Origin: Euptelea pleiosperma | Taxonomy: Eukaryota; Streptophyta; Magnoliopsida; Ranunculales; Eupteleaceae | Assembly (NCBI GenBank): GCA_035048495.1 | Contig: CM068547.1 | Location: 6,165,700-6,229,699 of the forward strand | Reading direction: 5' to 3' | DNA length: 64,000 nucleotides | Shown here: positions 23,494-34,700 of the stretch, piece after piece | Layout of the letters: every line of letters starts with the position of its first letter | Numbering within the stretch: the stretch's first letter is position 1 | Notes under the pieces: generated by a model | Seen by the model: only the letters and a program-made list of their open reading frames with translations | What the model was told of the DNA's origin: nothing | Database searches by the model: none | Program-made: the position numbers and the translations under genes

Positions 23494-24146
23494 TAAAAAC
23501 TTTATGCTTCACCGGGCTGAGTTTTCGTTTGTAAGTCCACCATGGGATTAGAAAAACATCCATGATTCCTCTAAGAATGTGCCACGTGTCTCATATTGAC
23601 AGGGCCCCTGTCATCAAAGTTTTACTCCCTATCTTAGGCTTCACAAATCAACAGTGTAATCATGGTGAACCATGAAGCACACAATCCAATGAATTCATGT
23701 TGGGCCTATGGGAAGGAGTAAAACTTGGCCGACCGGCGACAGTCACTGACCACCCCCCCACATTATTGAGCCACTCGTGACACAGTTTTTGAGGACATTA
23801 ACTGTCCGGATGTTTAGCCTATCTTAGGTGGACCCAAGGTTTACAAGGAGCCGTTACCGTTTTTTCCGTCACAACGAATTGCAACTCTCAGCGGCAAAAA
23901 TGGAACATAACAAAAAAGAAAGTTAAAAATGGTGCTGTAATTCAAATTTTCAAAAACGGAAAATATAAAAAACAGAGGTCGTTTTTTCTTTTTCACAAAA
24001 TTTTCCAGAAAATAACAGCTCGTTCTGATGGAAAAATAACGGCAATTATTTTCTGGGCATTCTAACGGTATATAACATAATGGGGGAGGTTCCAATCCGT
24101 ACAATCATACACTGTGGTTAAACAAAAACACGAAGAAAAACTACAT
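23494..24146. other. 3' flank of UGT-c1 with MITE remnant
   Basis: No gene. 23520-23640 is a half foldback. 23835-24090 belongs to the CCGTTATAACGG family (aaggtttacaaggagccgtt...). After 24104 about 340 bp present in copy 2 (53168-53500) is missing here; both breakpoints lie in 'acaatca'. Confidence 0.5.
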
Positions 24147-25553
24147 TTACATGTTCTTATGGTTCTTCCACTTGTCTGCCACCTCAGCAAGTGACTTGGT
24201 AGAAGACCCATCTTCACTTAACACGGTGGCTGCCGCGGCCTCCATGTCTCTCATTTTGTTTTGAATTTTCTTCCCCGCTTCTCCTTCCATTAGGCCCTTA
24301 ACCACTCCGGCTATCTCGTCTCGACCCACGAGGCCATTTTCTTTAACTTTGGGCCTCAGTGCAACTTTCAGATCCTCAACTAGCATTATCGCGTTCATCT
24401 TTTGCTCGGCATAGAGTGGCCATGCAATTAAGGGTATGCCGTGAACGACGCTTTCAAGAACCGAGTTCCACCCACAATGGGTCAGGAACCCTCCGGTCGA
24501 GCCATGGCTAAGTACTTGGATCTGAGGAGCCCATGAGGGCACCACTAGGCCCAACCCTTTAGTCCTATCCAAGAACCCTTTGGGCAGGAAATCAAAAGGG
24601 TCCTTGATGCTTTGAGCACTGAAGTATGTGGCATTGGCAGCTTTTTCACTTGGGCTTCTTACAACCCACAAGAATCTTTGTTCACTCATTTCCAATCCCA
24701 AGGCCAATTCAGTTAACTGCTCATATGAGAGGGTCCCAACACTCCCAAACGATACGAATAGGACGGTGCCATGTGGCTGATCGTCCAACCACTTCAAACA
24801 ACCAGACCCATCAACCCCATCGGTCGAACCGGTCTGTATGAGTGGTCCAACCGGATAAATATGCGGATTACTCCATTCTTCCTCCTGCAAAGCCTTTATA
24901 GCTCCTTGTTCCAAGCCCATGAAACTATTTACCATAATACCTTCAGCCAATTTGTATCGTTTTCCATGGTGTAGAATCCATTTATAGGCATCATTCTTTT
25001 TTTCTTGAACCGGGTCAAAAAGATCACTTCCATGAATCGGTACACACCCAGGTAATTTCACCGGTTCAGGTAGATCTCTATACTCACAGGAGTACGTCTC
25101 GTCGAGCTTTGGCAGATGGTGCATCAACGACAACCCCATCGCAGTTGAGGGGAAGAATATGTATGGAGGGACCTTGAATTCCTTAGCCACATCAAATGCA
25201 TCGGTACCGAAGAGATCAACGACTAAGGCGACAACACGGTTAGTAGCCATTATGGTCTTGAATGCATCACGGAGAGAAGAGAGGGAACGAACCATGGTAA
25301 GGAAGATACGTGTTTCAATCATAACGTCGTCGAAGCTAACCGGAGATAGAAAGATGTAATTTATGCTTTGTGGGAGGGCGTCAAGGACAGCTTTCATGGC
25401 TTTAGACGGAGAACCGTCCGTTGGAACGGTAAATGTGACAGAGAAGTTATGGTGGTGGACGAGTCGCTTAGCAAGCTCAGTGAGTGGAATAAGGTGACCC
25501 ATCCCAGGACTCGGTAAGATGACTATATGGGGAGTTTGCTGTGTTTCTTCCAT
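24147..25553 (-). CDS. UGT72B-like: UGT-c1, UGT72B-like glycosyltransferase, 468 aa, possibly impaired
   Basis: Soluble family-1 glycosyltransferase expected to transfer glucose from UDP-glucose to a phenolic hydroxyl; the UGT72B group includes arbutin synthase (hydroquinone glucosyltransferase) and monolignol or xenobiotic-phenol glucosyltransferases. Intronless and open from ATG 25553 to the stop at 24147. It has PHIVILPSPGMGHLIPL (catalytic His20), VVALVVDLFGTDAF (Asp113 here, Asp117 in UGT-c2) and a complete 44-residue PSPG box from WAPQIQ to YAEQ. Compared with UGT-c2 and its other relatives it lacks four residues (LPDD, a clean 12-bp deletion after VSFDD) and has Val instead of the second Gly in FGSGGT, a loop near the donor phosphates. 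The TATA box is also altered. Transcribed in the same direction as UGT-b1. Activity is uncertain; substrate cannot be assigned. Confidence 0.88.
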   Translation of the reverse strand: MEETQQTPHIVILPSPGMGHLIPLTELAKRLVHHHNFSVTFTVPTDGSPSKAMKAVLDALPQSINYIFLSPVSFDDVMIETRIFLTMVRSLSSLRDAFKTIMATNRVVALVVDLFGTDAFDVAKEFKVPPYIFFPSTAMGLSLMHHLPKLDETYSCEYRDLPEPVKLPGCVPIHGSDLFDPVQEKKNDAYKWILHHGKRYKLAEGIMVNSFMGLEQGAIKALQEEEWSNPHIYPVGPLIQTGSTDGVDGSGCLKWLDDQPHGTVLFVSFGSVGTLSYEQLTELALGLEMSEQRFLWVVRSPSEKAANATYFSAQSIKDPFDFLPKGFLDRTKGLGLVVPSWAPQIQVLSHGSTGGFLTHCGWNSVLESVVHGIPLIAWPLYAEQKMNAIMLVEDLKVALRPKVKENGLVGRDEIAGVVKGLMEGEAGKKIQNKMRDMEAAAATVLSEDGSSTKSLAEVADKWKNHKNM

Positions 25554-25598
25554 GGTGGCCAGACTTGAAGGTGAGGAGAAGAGACGATCAAATAGAAG

Positions 25599-25607
25599 CT
25601 TGTATAG
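25599..25607 (-). promoter_or_regulatory. Altered TATA box of UGT-c1
   Basis: Reads CTATACAAG on the minus strand, where UGT-c2 and both UGT-b genes read CTATATAAG. Position relative to the ATG (about 50 bases) is unchanged. A weaker core promoter is inferred. Confidence 0.5.
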
Positions 25608-25829
25608 ACGTTTGCTTTCGCCTTTTTTGGGCTTATTTAGTCTTGTTTGGGATTTCTTTAATTATTTGTGAAGGAGAGAAATTGTAGATAGGTGGTGGTG
25701 TGATGTCAGTTCTAACGTAAGTCTTGTGCAATCATTCACCAACTCATATCCTGGTTTTATTTGTCTCTTCTATTGACATTTTCACTGACCAATCATGTAC
25801 CCAAGAATGCTACAAAAGTAAAACTCCTT

Positions 25830-26107
25830 TAGGGCGTGTTTGATTATGCAGAAAATTTCCCGAGAAAATACATTTGGGAAATGCCTTAAATGGCTGATTG
25901 ATTGCAATTGAGAACACTTATTTCAATCATGTGAGAAAATAAAGACTTATTTTCAGATGGAAATGAATTCTCACCTTTCTGGATGGGAAATGAATTCTGG
26001 GCTTGGTAGGAAAAAATTATACATATTTAAAATAATTATCTAACAATGGACAGTTTGTGTTTTCGCAAGGAAAATGAAATTTTCCCACTGAGCAATCAAA
26101 CATGCCC
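25830..26107. mobile_element. Tourist-like MITE
   Basis: Inverted ends AGGGCGTGTTTGATTATGCAG and (complement) AGGGCATGTTTGATTGCTCAG. GGGCRTGTTTG-type ends are usual for PIF/Harbinger MITEs in plants; a three-base target could not be fixed. Upstream of UGT-c1; also in copy 2 at about 55238-55519. Confidence 0.5.
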
Positions 26108-26245
26108 TTCGTCATGTTCTCGGTCGTGGATTCCAAGAATCCAACGGGGGTTGATAGCACTAAGATGGCATCACTTTTTTCACTTTTCGCAGTGCTATCA
26201 AACATAGTTGTATTCGAGGAATCCGTGGCCGCCGAGAACATAGCT
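26108..26245. repeat. Inverted repeat directly beside the Tourist-like MITE
   Basis: Arms beginning ATGTTCTCGG (about 26114) and ending CCGAGAACAT (about 26242), with GTTGATAGCAC / GTGCTATCAAAC inside. Copy 2: about 55600-55730. Open frames read here are by-products of the repeat. Confidence 0.5.
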
Positions 26246-26546
26246 CCCATGAGGGGTAAAAAAAAAAGGGGAGTTCATGAGCCTGACCCATAAACAAATG
26301 GGTCATTTGGCTTGGAGGAGAAAAACTTTGCTTTCATAAGTGGCCAATCAGTTTGCCACCTAACCTCCACTTTAACTAACATCCTTTTAAACCTGGTCAA
26401 AGTGTCATCAACATTGTTTTTAACCTAGATAAAGTCCACTTAGACTACGAAGAGTACTTCTCAAAGGTTTGCAAAGACACGTATGCCTAAAAAACTCTAA
26501 TTAAAGTTGAACAAAACTGAGATCACTTTTTAATTTAATATATATT
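26246..26546. other. Unassigned intergenic DNA
   Basis: No gene or repeat recognised. Copy 2 equivalent about 55731-56033. Confidence 0.4.
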
Positions 26547-27160
26547 AGAGACGTGTTTAAAACAGGGGTTTGGAGGTTTTTTAGAGACGTGTCCTACTCT
26601 GTTAGAAACATGGAAATAAATATATATATATAGAGACGTGTTTAAAACAGGGGTTTGGAGGTTTTTTAGAGACGTGTCCTACTTTGTTAGAAACATGGAA
26701 ATAAATATATATATAGAGACGTGTTTAAAACAGGGGTTTGGAGGTTTTTTAGAGACGTGTCCTACTTTGTTAGAAACATGGAAATAAATATATATATATA
26801 GAGACGTGTTTAAAACAGGGGTTTGGAGGTTTTTTAGAGACGTGTCCTACTTTGTTAGAAACATGGAAATAAATATATATATATATAGAGACGTGTCCTA
26901 CTTTGTTAGAAACATGGAAATAAATATATATATAGAGACGTGTTTAAAACAGGGGTTTGGAGGTTTTTTAGAGACGTGTCCTACTTTGTTAGAAACATGG
27001 AAATAAATATATATATATATATAGAGACGTGTTTAAAACAGGGGTTTGGAGGTTTTTTAGAGACGTGTCCTACTTTGTTAGAAACATGGAAATAAATATA
27101 TATATATAGAGACGTGTCCTACTTTGTTAGAAACATGGAAATATATATATATATATATGG
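26547..27160. repeat. Minisatellite, 83-89 bp unit, six full and two short units
   Basis: Unit starts AGAGACGTGTTTAAAACAGG, passes a second AGAGACGTGT, TACTTTGTTAGAAACATGG and ends in a variable (TA)n. Full units start at 26547, 26632, 26715, 26800, 26934 and 27023. Short units lacking the first half start at 26887 and 27110. Copy 2 has a single unit followed by a long TA tract (56034-56164). Confidence 0.9.
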
Positions 27161-27773
27161 CTGTAAAAGGTCAGATAAATTATTAATTTACTAATTTATT
27201 GACGGGTAATCAGTGTTTTAAAAATAGTTGGAGTCTCCCATAATGTGAAATGTATTAGTGTATATATAGTAAGATATGCGAGATGCATTATATTTTGACA
27301 AAACTTAATAAATATCAATTAGGATTAGATTTGATCTGATGAGGAATAGGTTTGACTTGATTAAGATTATATTAGATTTGATTAAGATTTCTTTCCTTTG
27401 TTAAACTCTTATAATGCTCTATATAAGAGTTTTGTGTAAGTCAATGTAGTCACTTAAGTTTATCTTAATTATATCATTCTATCATAGTAGGTCATCCAAC
27501 GACTTGTATTTTATTAATTTTCTTCACTTGACTCACTGTTCTTCTTAGGTCGACAAGTTCTTCTGAGGTTCTCTTATGAGGTTGACTGGTTCCTAAGCCG
27601 ATCGATTGGTGGTCAACCACTTAGCTAGCAAAGATAGAGTATTGGTTAGACCATGTTTTACATGATGCTATAGTAGCCTCGTCTACAACATCTAGCTTTC
27701 CTCCTTGAGTTTTGGCCCAAGGATCATCCCTCCAACAAAAAATAAAAGCACGTTAGGAAATGATCGACTAATT
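27161..27773. other. Unassigned intergenic DNA
   Basis: AT-rich; no gene or repeat family recognised. It contains TATATAAGAG (27420) and resembles an LTR-like region only superficially. Copy 2: about 56165-56783. Confidence 0.35.
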
Positions 27774-28138
27774 GGGTCGGGCTCTAGTGACCGGCTCCCG
27801 TTACGGGACACAATATGAGCCATGTGGCACACTCTTAGAGGACTCTGACCTTGTGTATGTTTGGCCAATCCCTAGGTGGTCCTACAAACCAAAAATCAGA
27901 TTGATTAGTGATTTCGAACCTTTGGATCTTTGTACCTCAAATACTGCTCAAATTCCCAAAGTTGAGATCAACCCATGGAAATAAGTCCAATCCAACGCCT
28001 AGAAATCACTAATTAGGTTGATTTTTTGCCAAACAATATCTATACTATCAGAGAGTCCTCTAAGAGTGTGCCATGTGGCTCATATTGTTTACTGTAATGG
28101 GAGCCAGTCACAAAAGACCGGTCACTGGAGCCCAACCC
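27774..28138. mobile_element. Foldback element with GGGTCGGGCTC ends
   Basis: Outer arms GGGTCGGGCTCTAGTGACCGG and complement GGGTTGGGCTCCAGTGACCGG. The inner arms carry the common core (27888 and 28016). About 365 bp. Copy 2: about 56784-57147. Confidence 0.65.
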
Positions 28139-28690
28139 CCACTAATTATTTTCCGTTATTTTTCTAATAGAACAAAAATTTTGATCGTTATTTTTTGAAA
28201 AAAAATTTGTTAATAACACTTTTTTACCCATGTGCGTTACAATCCGATATAACAGAAAAAATAGTAACGCCCCCAGTCCGTTATACTGTTTGAGTGTCAG
28301 AGCTGGCCACCCATTTTTGCAAAAAAAATGCTTTTTTTGCTGAGTGCCGTTGGCACGGGCCATTTACTAATATAAGACATATTTAGGAATGACACATTTT
28401 TTTTGTAATCTTGGAAGTTTAACATTTTAAAGATGAAATTGACATATATGCATTGACATAGCAAAGAATTGATTGGGTAGCCTGAAAGTGAGACTACGTG
28501 CATAAACAATACTCCGATAAAGAGCGTGATTTGTCAAACAAATCATTGAAAGCGACAATAACATGGCGACCCACAATATTGTCCAATCAATTTAAAGTTT
28601 TGCACCCAATATCCATTTTAGATGCATTTTTGGATAGTCTCTTACATGTGCGGCGCACCACATTTAGGTTGGTGTTATAGTCCTTTTAAG
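28139..28690. other. MITE remnant and unassigned DNA
   Basis: 28139-28295 has CCGTTATT/TAACGG pieces of the 11251 family. The rest shows nothing recognisable. Copy 2: about 57148-57699. Confidence 0.35.
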
Positions 28691-29299
28691 TAGGGCTGCA
28701 ACTCGGGTGGGTTGGGTCCGGTTGGAGGTCAACCCTTGCCCAACCCAACCTTAAAGGATGTCAACCCTAACCCAACCCAACCCAAGGTCGGGCCTAGATT
28801 TTCCAACCATAACTCAATCCGGCCGGGTTAGCCGGGTTGATCAGGTTGGTTAATTTCTTAATTTTTTTATTGGTTGAAAATATTGTTGAATTTTTTCATT
28901 TTCAAATAATTTATCAGTCAATACAATAGCCGTTGTGCTAACCATTAAATAATAGCAAAACTTCATTTCCAAAGCTCATGAAAGAAAACATGATATTTAC
29001 ATATTAACGAAAAAGTTCATTAACTCAAATGCATGATAAAAGTCACTAAAGAAATAACCAAAAACGATCGTTGGAGAAAAACACGATATTTTCACTATAA
29101 ACCGATAACATAAAATGCCAAAATATAGTTTCGGAGACATTTGATAATATCACACAAAGGTTGTAGTTACTAAGGACAAACATCCATGGGTTGCAGCATT
29201 TGTCAAAATATCGTGTGGATATTTGTCGGTAAAAGTAATGGGTCAGGATCGGGGGACAACAATTTCATACAATATTTTTTACAACAAAAATTAGCGTCG
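28691..29299. mobile_element. hAT-type element, left end intact, right end not found
   Basis: Starts TAGGGCTGCAACTCGGGTGG like the MITE at 4070 and shares its GGGTTGG-rich interior. Matching sequence in copy 2 (57700-57973) is cut by the CACTA insertion. This copy therefore preserves the uninterrupted target (…aataATAgcaaaac, about 28946-28958). Confidence 0.55.
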
Positions 29300-29319
29300 G
29301 CCAATTTATAAATTAGAAG

Positions 29320-29464
29320 TATTGGAATGAGATGATTTTTGGCAAGGATGGTCTCTATAGTGAGGAGATCATCCTCACAAAAATTCAAATCAATCTGATA
29401 TTTGTAGACTGGTTTACAAGTTGAAGAATTATAGACCGTTTATTTTTATCGTTAACTTGAAAAC
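29320..29464. mobile_element. MITE of the 10788 family truncated at the duplication junction
   Basis: Sequence from 'gagatgatttttggcaagga' through 'gttaacttgaaaaccacatt' matches 21770-21905. The family continues 'tgatggtgcatg' there, but here it jumps into the upstream region of reductase A at 29465-29471. Confidence 0.7.
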
Positions 29465-30207
29465 CACATTATACAAGTATAAGATCACATGACCAGCTTA
29501 TAAAAATAAAAATCACGACGACCTTAATTGTCTCAATAGATAGATTTGGTCGGCTAACAAACAAAAACTAAATAGAAAATTTAAGTCATACGCGCGTAGT
29601 ACGTACCCCATTACTGTCTGCCTGTTGGTTTGTAGACCGGGTCTCTTGAATGGCACATTTTTTTTTGTCTGATTATCCGTGGGATACCATTTTCTTTATG
29701 AAATATATATATGGAAATAATCTCGGAGTTTGGTATCTACGCGGATCATGATCAAGATATCCACGGCCCACGAGGCAACAACTATTTTAACCTTTGCAGT
29801 TGTTGTTTCCGATAAATCTATTGAATCCAATGGTCAATGACCTCAACTGTATACTAGTTTTTTTTTTTTTTTTTTTTTTTTTGTGGTCTGGCGGGGTAGC
29901 ATTTTCCTATTTGTTAATAAGAAAACGTCGTGATCACCCCAACCAACTGGGGTATTTCGCCGATTGCCGCCTTTGTTTCTATTAAGGACATATGCGGCGA
30001 CTTTTCTTAATATTTTTTCTTTCTTTGTCTTTTAACTGCCCATCGAGTTGCCACAATGTTTCAACTTCACCCCTTCAGTTACTAAATTTTCAAAACTAAC
30101 CCGTGTTTACAAAGAAACGCCCCTCCACACCCTTTAGAATACTCTGTGATTACGTTCCAAAACACTTGCCGTCCATTAATTTATTTAACGGTTGTGATGC
30201 TAACAGC

Positions 30208-30481
30208 TATACCTGATGCTTTTTGGGCTTAGCTAACGCGTTTGTGTTCTTGTTTGATGATTTTTAGCTGTTTGTTTTAGTACTAAAAAGAAGGCTAATA
30301 TCGCGCCTTAAAAACTTTTAAAATCTAATGGCTAGAGGTGACTAATCAGGGTGATTTTTTCATGTGTATATCCACCAAGGGGTGGGCTAAACATCCATGC
30401 GCGGTCAGTGGGCCGGCCCAGAGGGTAACGGTGAATAAAAGAAAATAGCGCTAGCTGACACCAAAAAGCATGATCAGGTAT
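30208..30481. mobile_element. Foldback MITE, copy 2 of 1892-2165
   Basis: Same ends and interior as the copy-1 element, differing by a few substitutions. Confidence 0.6.
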
Positions 30482-31505
30482 AACTTGTTACAGCTTTTTC
30501 CTTTATTTAATGACAACATCGAGGTCGATGACAGGGCACAATATGAGAGACGTGGGACATTTTGGCCAATCCATATATAGGTGGACATACAAACCAAAAA
30601 TCAGCCCGATTAGTGCTTTCTAGGCTTTGGATTGGAATTATTTTCATGGGTTGATTTTAACTGCGGGAATGAATTTGAGCAGATCTACAGGTTTGAAATC
30701 AGTAATCAAGCTGATTGTTGGGTTTTAGGTCCACCACCACCGAAGCAACACGTGTTGGAAGCTAAGATAAATTTGACGTGAGAGACGCAAGCGCGGCACA
30801 TCATTCCAGGTGACATCGAGAATAACCGAAGAGTTGTCGGTACATTGTTGCAGCGGAGACTGAAAAGCGTTATCTTTACCCTTTTTCAAAACCTATCACT
30901 GCAACCCCTGAATCCTCCTTCCATGGCATCCGAATTTAGCATGTCCTGCCCTCTCCGCATTTTATCTTCACCATCTCTCCGAAATTCTTCTCTATCTGTG
31001 GTGATGATGTCACAAAGGTAGGAAGAAAAATTAGAGACAAGACTGCCGAAGAAATCAGCCCATGAGGAGTTTAAATCCAGTGAGTTACATCGAATGCGTT
31101 AAAGGGTACGAGTCTTTTAACCATTTTGAGCTCATTTTGTTTTGCGCCAACGTCCGACGACCTTAAGGGAACAAATTACATACGTTGTTATTGGCTTACA
31201 TGTCCTAGCTAGCAAAAAAATCACATTTGGTGGTCTAAAATGCGCTTCTCTGGAATAATTAATTACTAAAGTAGAATTTTAGTACTTGTAACCAAACACG
31301 ACTTAACAACATATTAAGAACAGAATACCCATCTAAATTGGACTTAGATGCTCATGTGCTAGGCATCCTTCTTACGTACAGAGCATGCAGATTGAGCAGA
31401 ACAAGTAGTTTTAATTTGGTCCAAACAATTCTAGTGGACATGGGTGACCCGGCCATCAGGATTTGTACCAAGAAACTAGAAATATAGGAAAATCAAATGA
31501 AAAAG
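30482..31505. other. Intergenic region, copy 2 of 2166-3188
   Basis: Contains the second copy of the degenerate foldback (about 30530-30785). No gene seen. Confidence 0.5.
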
Positions 31506-31783
31506 TTAGTATTTGAGATCACCCATCTTCCTTGCACACTCAACACTACCATCTAATATCATCTTCATATCATATTTATACTCAAAACCCACATCTTTCA
31601 GCTTTGTGGAACTCCACTTAATTCCTTTCTCTTACACCTCCACAGACCTGCATTGAAATTTCAAATCCTGTTATTATAGAAATACGAAGAACCAAAATAT
31701 GAATTGAAAGACAAACTTTGATAAGTAAAAGCTATTTTGGGGAGCTTCTTACTCTTCTTTTATGTGGAGTTCTGGATAATATT

Positions 31784-34700
31784 TTTTTTGAAAATGTAAA
31801 GAGCTTTATTAAAAGCTTGGAGGCTGAGTAAGCCTACCAAAGCAAAGAGAAGAGAACTTACAACAACAAAGAGCTAAAAAGAAAGACGAAAAAAGAAAGA
31901 AAGAAACACCAACCACAAGGCAACTCAATTTCTCCCCAACAAAGACGACCACCCAAACACCAAATCCTCAAATCTAACACCCCTCCCTTCATCGTACAAT
32001 CTGACCCAAGAAAAAACAAGCCCTCGAATTTCTAGCAAAATCGCTTCAGGGGAAGATTTTCTACCCTCAAAGACCCTACAGTTACGCTCTCTCCAAATTC
32101 CCCATAAGATAGCTAGTGGGGTTAGAGCCCACAGTCTCTTACCAACCCCTTCAAACTCTTTACATTGCCAAGCCGATAGCAAAGCTTTGAATGTCGACGG
32201 AATAGCCCAAATGTAGCCAAAATCTCTGCTAAACTCTGACCAGATCAGCCATGCCACTCTACAATGAAGGAAAATGTGATCACTGGATTCACCACTCTCT
32301 AAGCACATGGGGCAATGATCTACCACACCAATGCCTCTCCTCCATAAGAAGTCCATAGTCTGAACTCTACCATGGGCCACACACCAAGCCAAGAAACGGA
32401 CTTTGAAGGGAGCTCTATTGCCCCAAACCTTAGCCGCAGGGAAAGCTTCTATCTCACACTCTTCTAAAGCCTCGTAGAAGGACCGAACAGAGAACATTCC
32501 TTTACGACCATGATTCCATAATCTGACATCTTCTGCTTGGCTAAGGGAGGGTGCATTCCCCACTTTCTCGAGGAAATTCGCCACTTGGGACGATTCTCCA
32601 TCATTTAGGTTCCGACGAAAGCCAAAATCCCAAGCCGATAAAACGTCACCTGCAACCTGCATCTCACATACAGTGGCCAATTTTTTGCTAGAAATAGAAT
32701 AAAGATCATGAAATTCAGATTCCAGCCTAACCTCAGTACACCAAATGTCTTTCCAGAATAAAATTCTATTGCCTTTTCCTACCTTGAAAACCACCCCTTC
32801 CTCGAATTTATGCAAACCTCTCATAATCCCTCTCCAAACCCCACACCCATAAGGACCTCTAGGAATCCTACTGACCCAGCCTGTAATGCTCTCACCATAC
32901 CTCCCGACTATAACGTTACGCCATAAGCTATCTCTCTCTAGCCCAAATCTCCAAAGCCACTTACCTCTAAGAGCTTCACACATGCTTCTAAGTTTGCGAA
33001 TTCCTAAGCCACCTTTCTCTCTGGATTTCATGACATGCCTCCAACCAACTAGACACAACTTTCGCCCTTCACCGGACCCACTCTAGAGAAAGTTCCTCAT
33101 GATTCTAACTATCCTCTTCTCCACACTCACAGGCATCGTAAAGAGGGACATATAATAAATCGGTAAGCTAGAAAGTGTGCTCTTGAGAAGCACCAATCTA
33201 CCTCCTTTGGACAATAATTTGGCTTTCCACTTAGACAGACAATTATTCAAGCGTTCTAACACTTGATCCCAAATGGCCTTGCTCCTATAACTAGCCCCTA
33301 ATGGTAAACCCAGATATGTGGACGGCAAGGATCCAATCCGACATTGCAAAATGGAAGCGACATCCTCCACACCTTCTGCTCCACCAATCCCATAAACTTC
33401 AGACTTCATAAGATTAATGTGGAGGCCGGAAACAGCCTCAAAACAACAAAGGAGACCTCTAAGATAAACTGTGTCCACTATACCACCCTGGAGGAAAATA
33501 ATAGTGTCATCGGCAAACTGAAGATGTGAAACAATTGGGCCTTTATCCCCGACGCTAAAACCTATCAGGCAACCTTGCGCAACTGCGCGCCTCATCATAC
33601 GCCCAAAAACTTCAACCACAAGGACGAACAAAAAAGGGGAGAGCGGATCACCCTGACGTAGCCCTCTAGTGCTCCTGAAGAAATCGGCTGGGGAACCGTT
33701 AACAAGCACCGAAAATGAAGCCGTCGAGATACATCTCATAATCCAACCCCTCCATTTACTTCCAAACCCCATTCGATCCATGACATAATCCAAAAATCCC
33801 CAATTCACATGATCAAATGCCTTCTCCATGTCCAACTTAAAAACAAATCCGGGTTTATTCTCTTTAGATTGTAAATCCAAACACTCATTGGCAACCAATA
33901 CACAATCAAGAATTTGCCTCCCTGGGACGAAGGCACCCTGCTCGTTAGAAACAACCGAAGTCATAACATTGCGTAGCCTGAGAGCTAACACCTTGGCCAC
34001 AATTTTATAAACACTCTCCACAAGACTGATGGGCCTATAATCGGAAATGCTCTCTGCCCCTTGCTTCTTAGGGACAATGGTGATAAATGTGCAGTTAGAA
34101 GCTTGATCCAAGAAATTATTTTCTTGAAAATCTTTCACCACGTTCATGAAGTCGGGCCCCACAATCTCCCAACAGGATTTGAAGAAGGCTAAAGTGAATC
34201 CATCCGGTCCAGGGGCCTTGTCACCTTCTAATGACTCTATAGCTCTAACCACCTCATCCTCGGAGATGTTCCTCTCCAACATCTCTCTCTGCCCTTGATC
34301 AATACTCGAAAATTCAAGACCTTCGCATCTAGATCTAAAGTAGTGCCTTTCCCGATATAACTCTGAGTAGAAGCTACTGATACCACTTCTCATCTCTTCT
34401 TCATCCCTAAGTTCGCGATCTCCTATTTTGATAAAATCTAGGGAATTGACCCTTCTTCTAGCATTAGCTATCCTATGGAAGAATTTTGTATTGTTATCCC
34501 CTTCCTTTAACCACTTGACTCTCGATCTCTGCTTCCATCTGATCTCCTCTAATCTTAGAATCGATTGTAACTCCTCTCTCAACCTGCTCCTTTTACCTCT
34601 ATCCACCAAACTGATGTCTTCTTCCTCTTCCTTTTTATCCAAAGATAGAATTTTCTCTAAGAGATCATCCCTCTTCTTCTCTACCCTCTTAAACTCATCA

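Larger units (their letters stand above)
1149..29464. repeat. Segmental tandem duplication, copy 1 (28,316 bp)
   Basis: Starts at CCACATT (1149-1155) upstream of reductase A and ends where the same seven bases recur at 29465-29471 as the start of copy 2. Gene order inside is reductase B, UGT-a, UGT-b, UGT-c, all on the minus strand. Long stretches are nearly identical to copy 2; the 421-codon UGT-a reading frame gives the same protein in both. Differences are mainly discrete: LINE present only in copy 2, 4135-6124 missing from copy 2, about 520 bp near 12254-12776 missing from copy 2, about 340 bp missing from copy 1 after 24104, and minisatellite and poly-C length changes. Confidence 0.93.

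Noticed and set aside
26102..26293. Open frame beginning MPFVMFSVVDSKNP
   Set aside because: Lies in an inverted repeat beside a MITE; the two strands encode mirror readings and nothing matches a known protein.
26547..27160. Regular repeats that could be taken for a CRISPR-like array
   Set aside because: Eukaryotic context, units are 83-89 bp in tandem with TA spacers, not unique spacers; it is a minisatellite.
27161..27773. Possible LTR around 27161-27773 and 56165-56783
   Set aside because: TATATAAG-like word and length fit, but no TG...CA ends, primer site or target duplication could be shown, and the two copies are explained by the segmental duplication.
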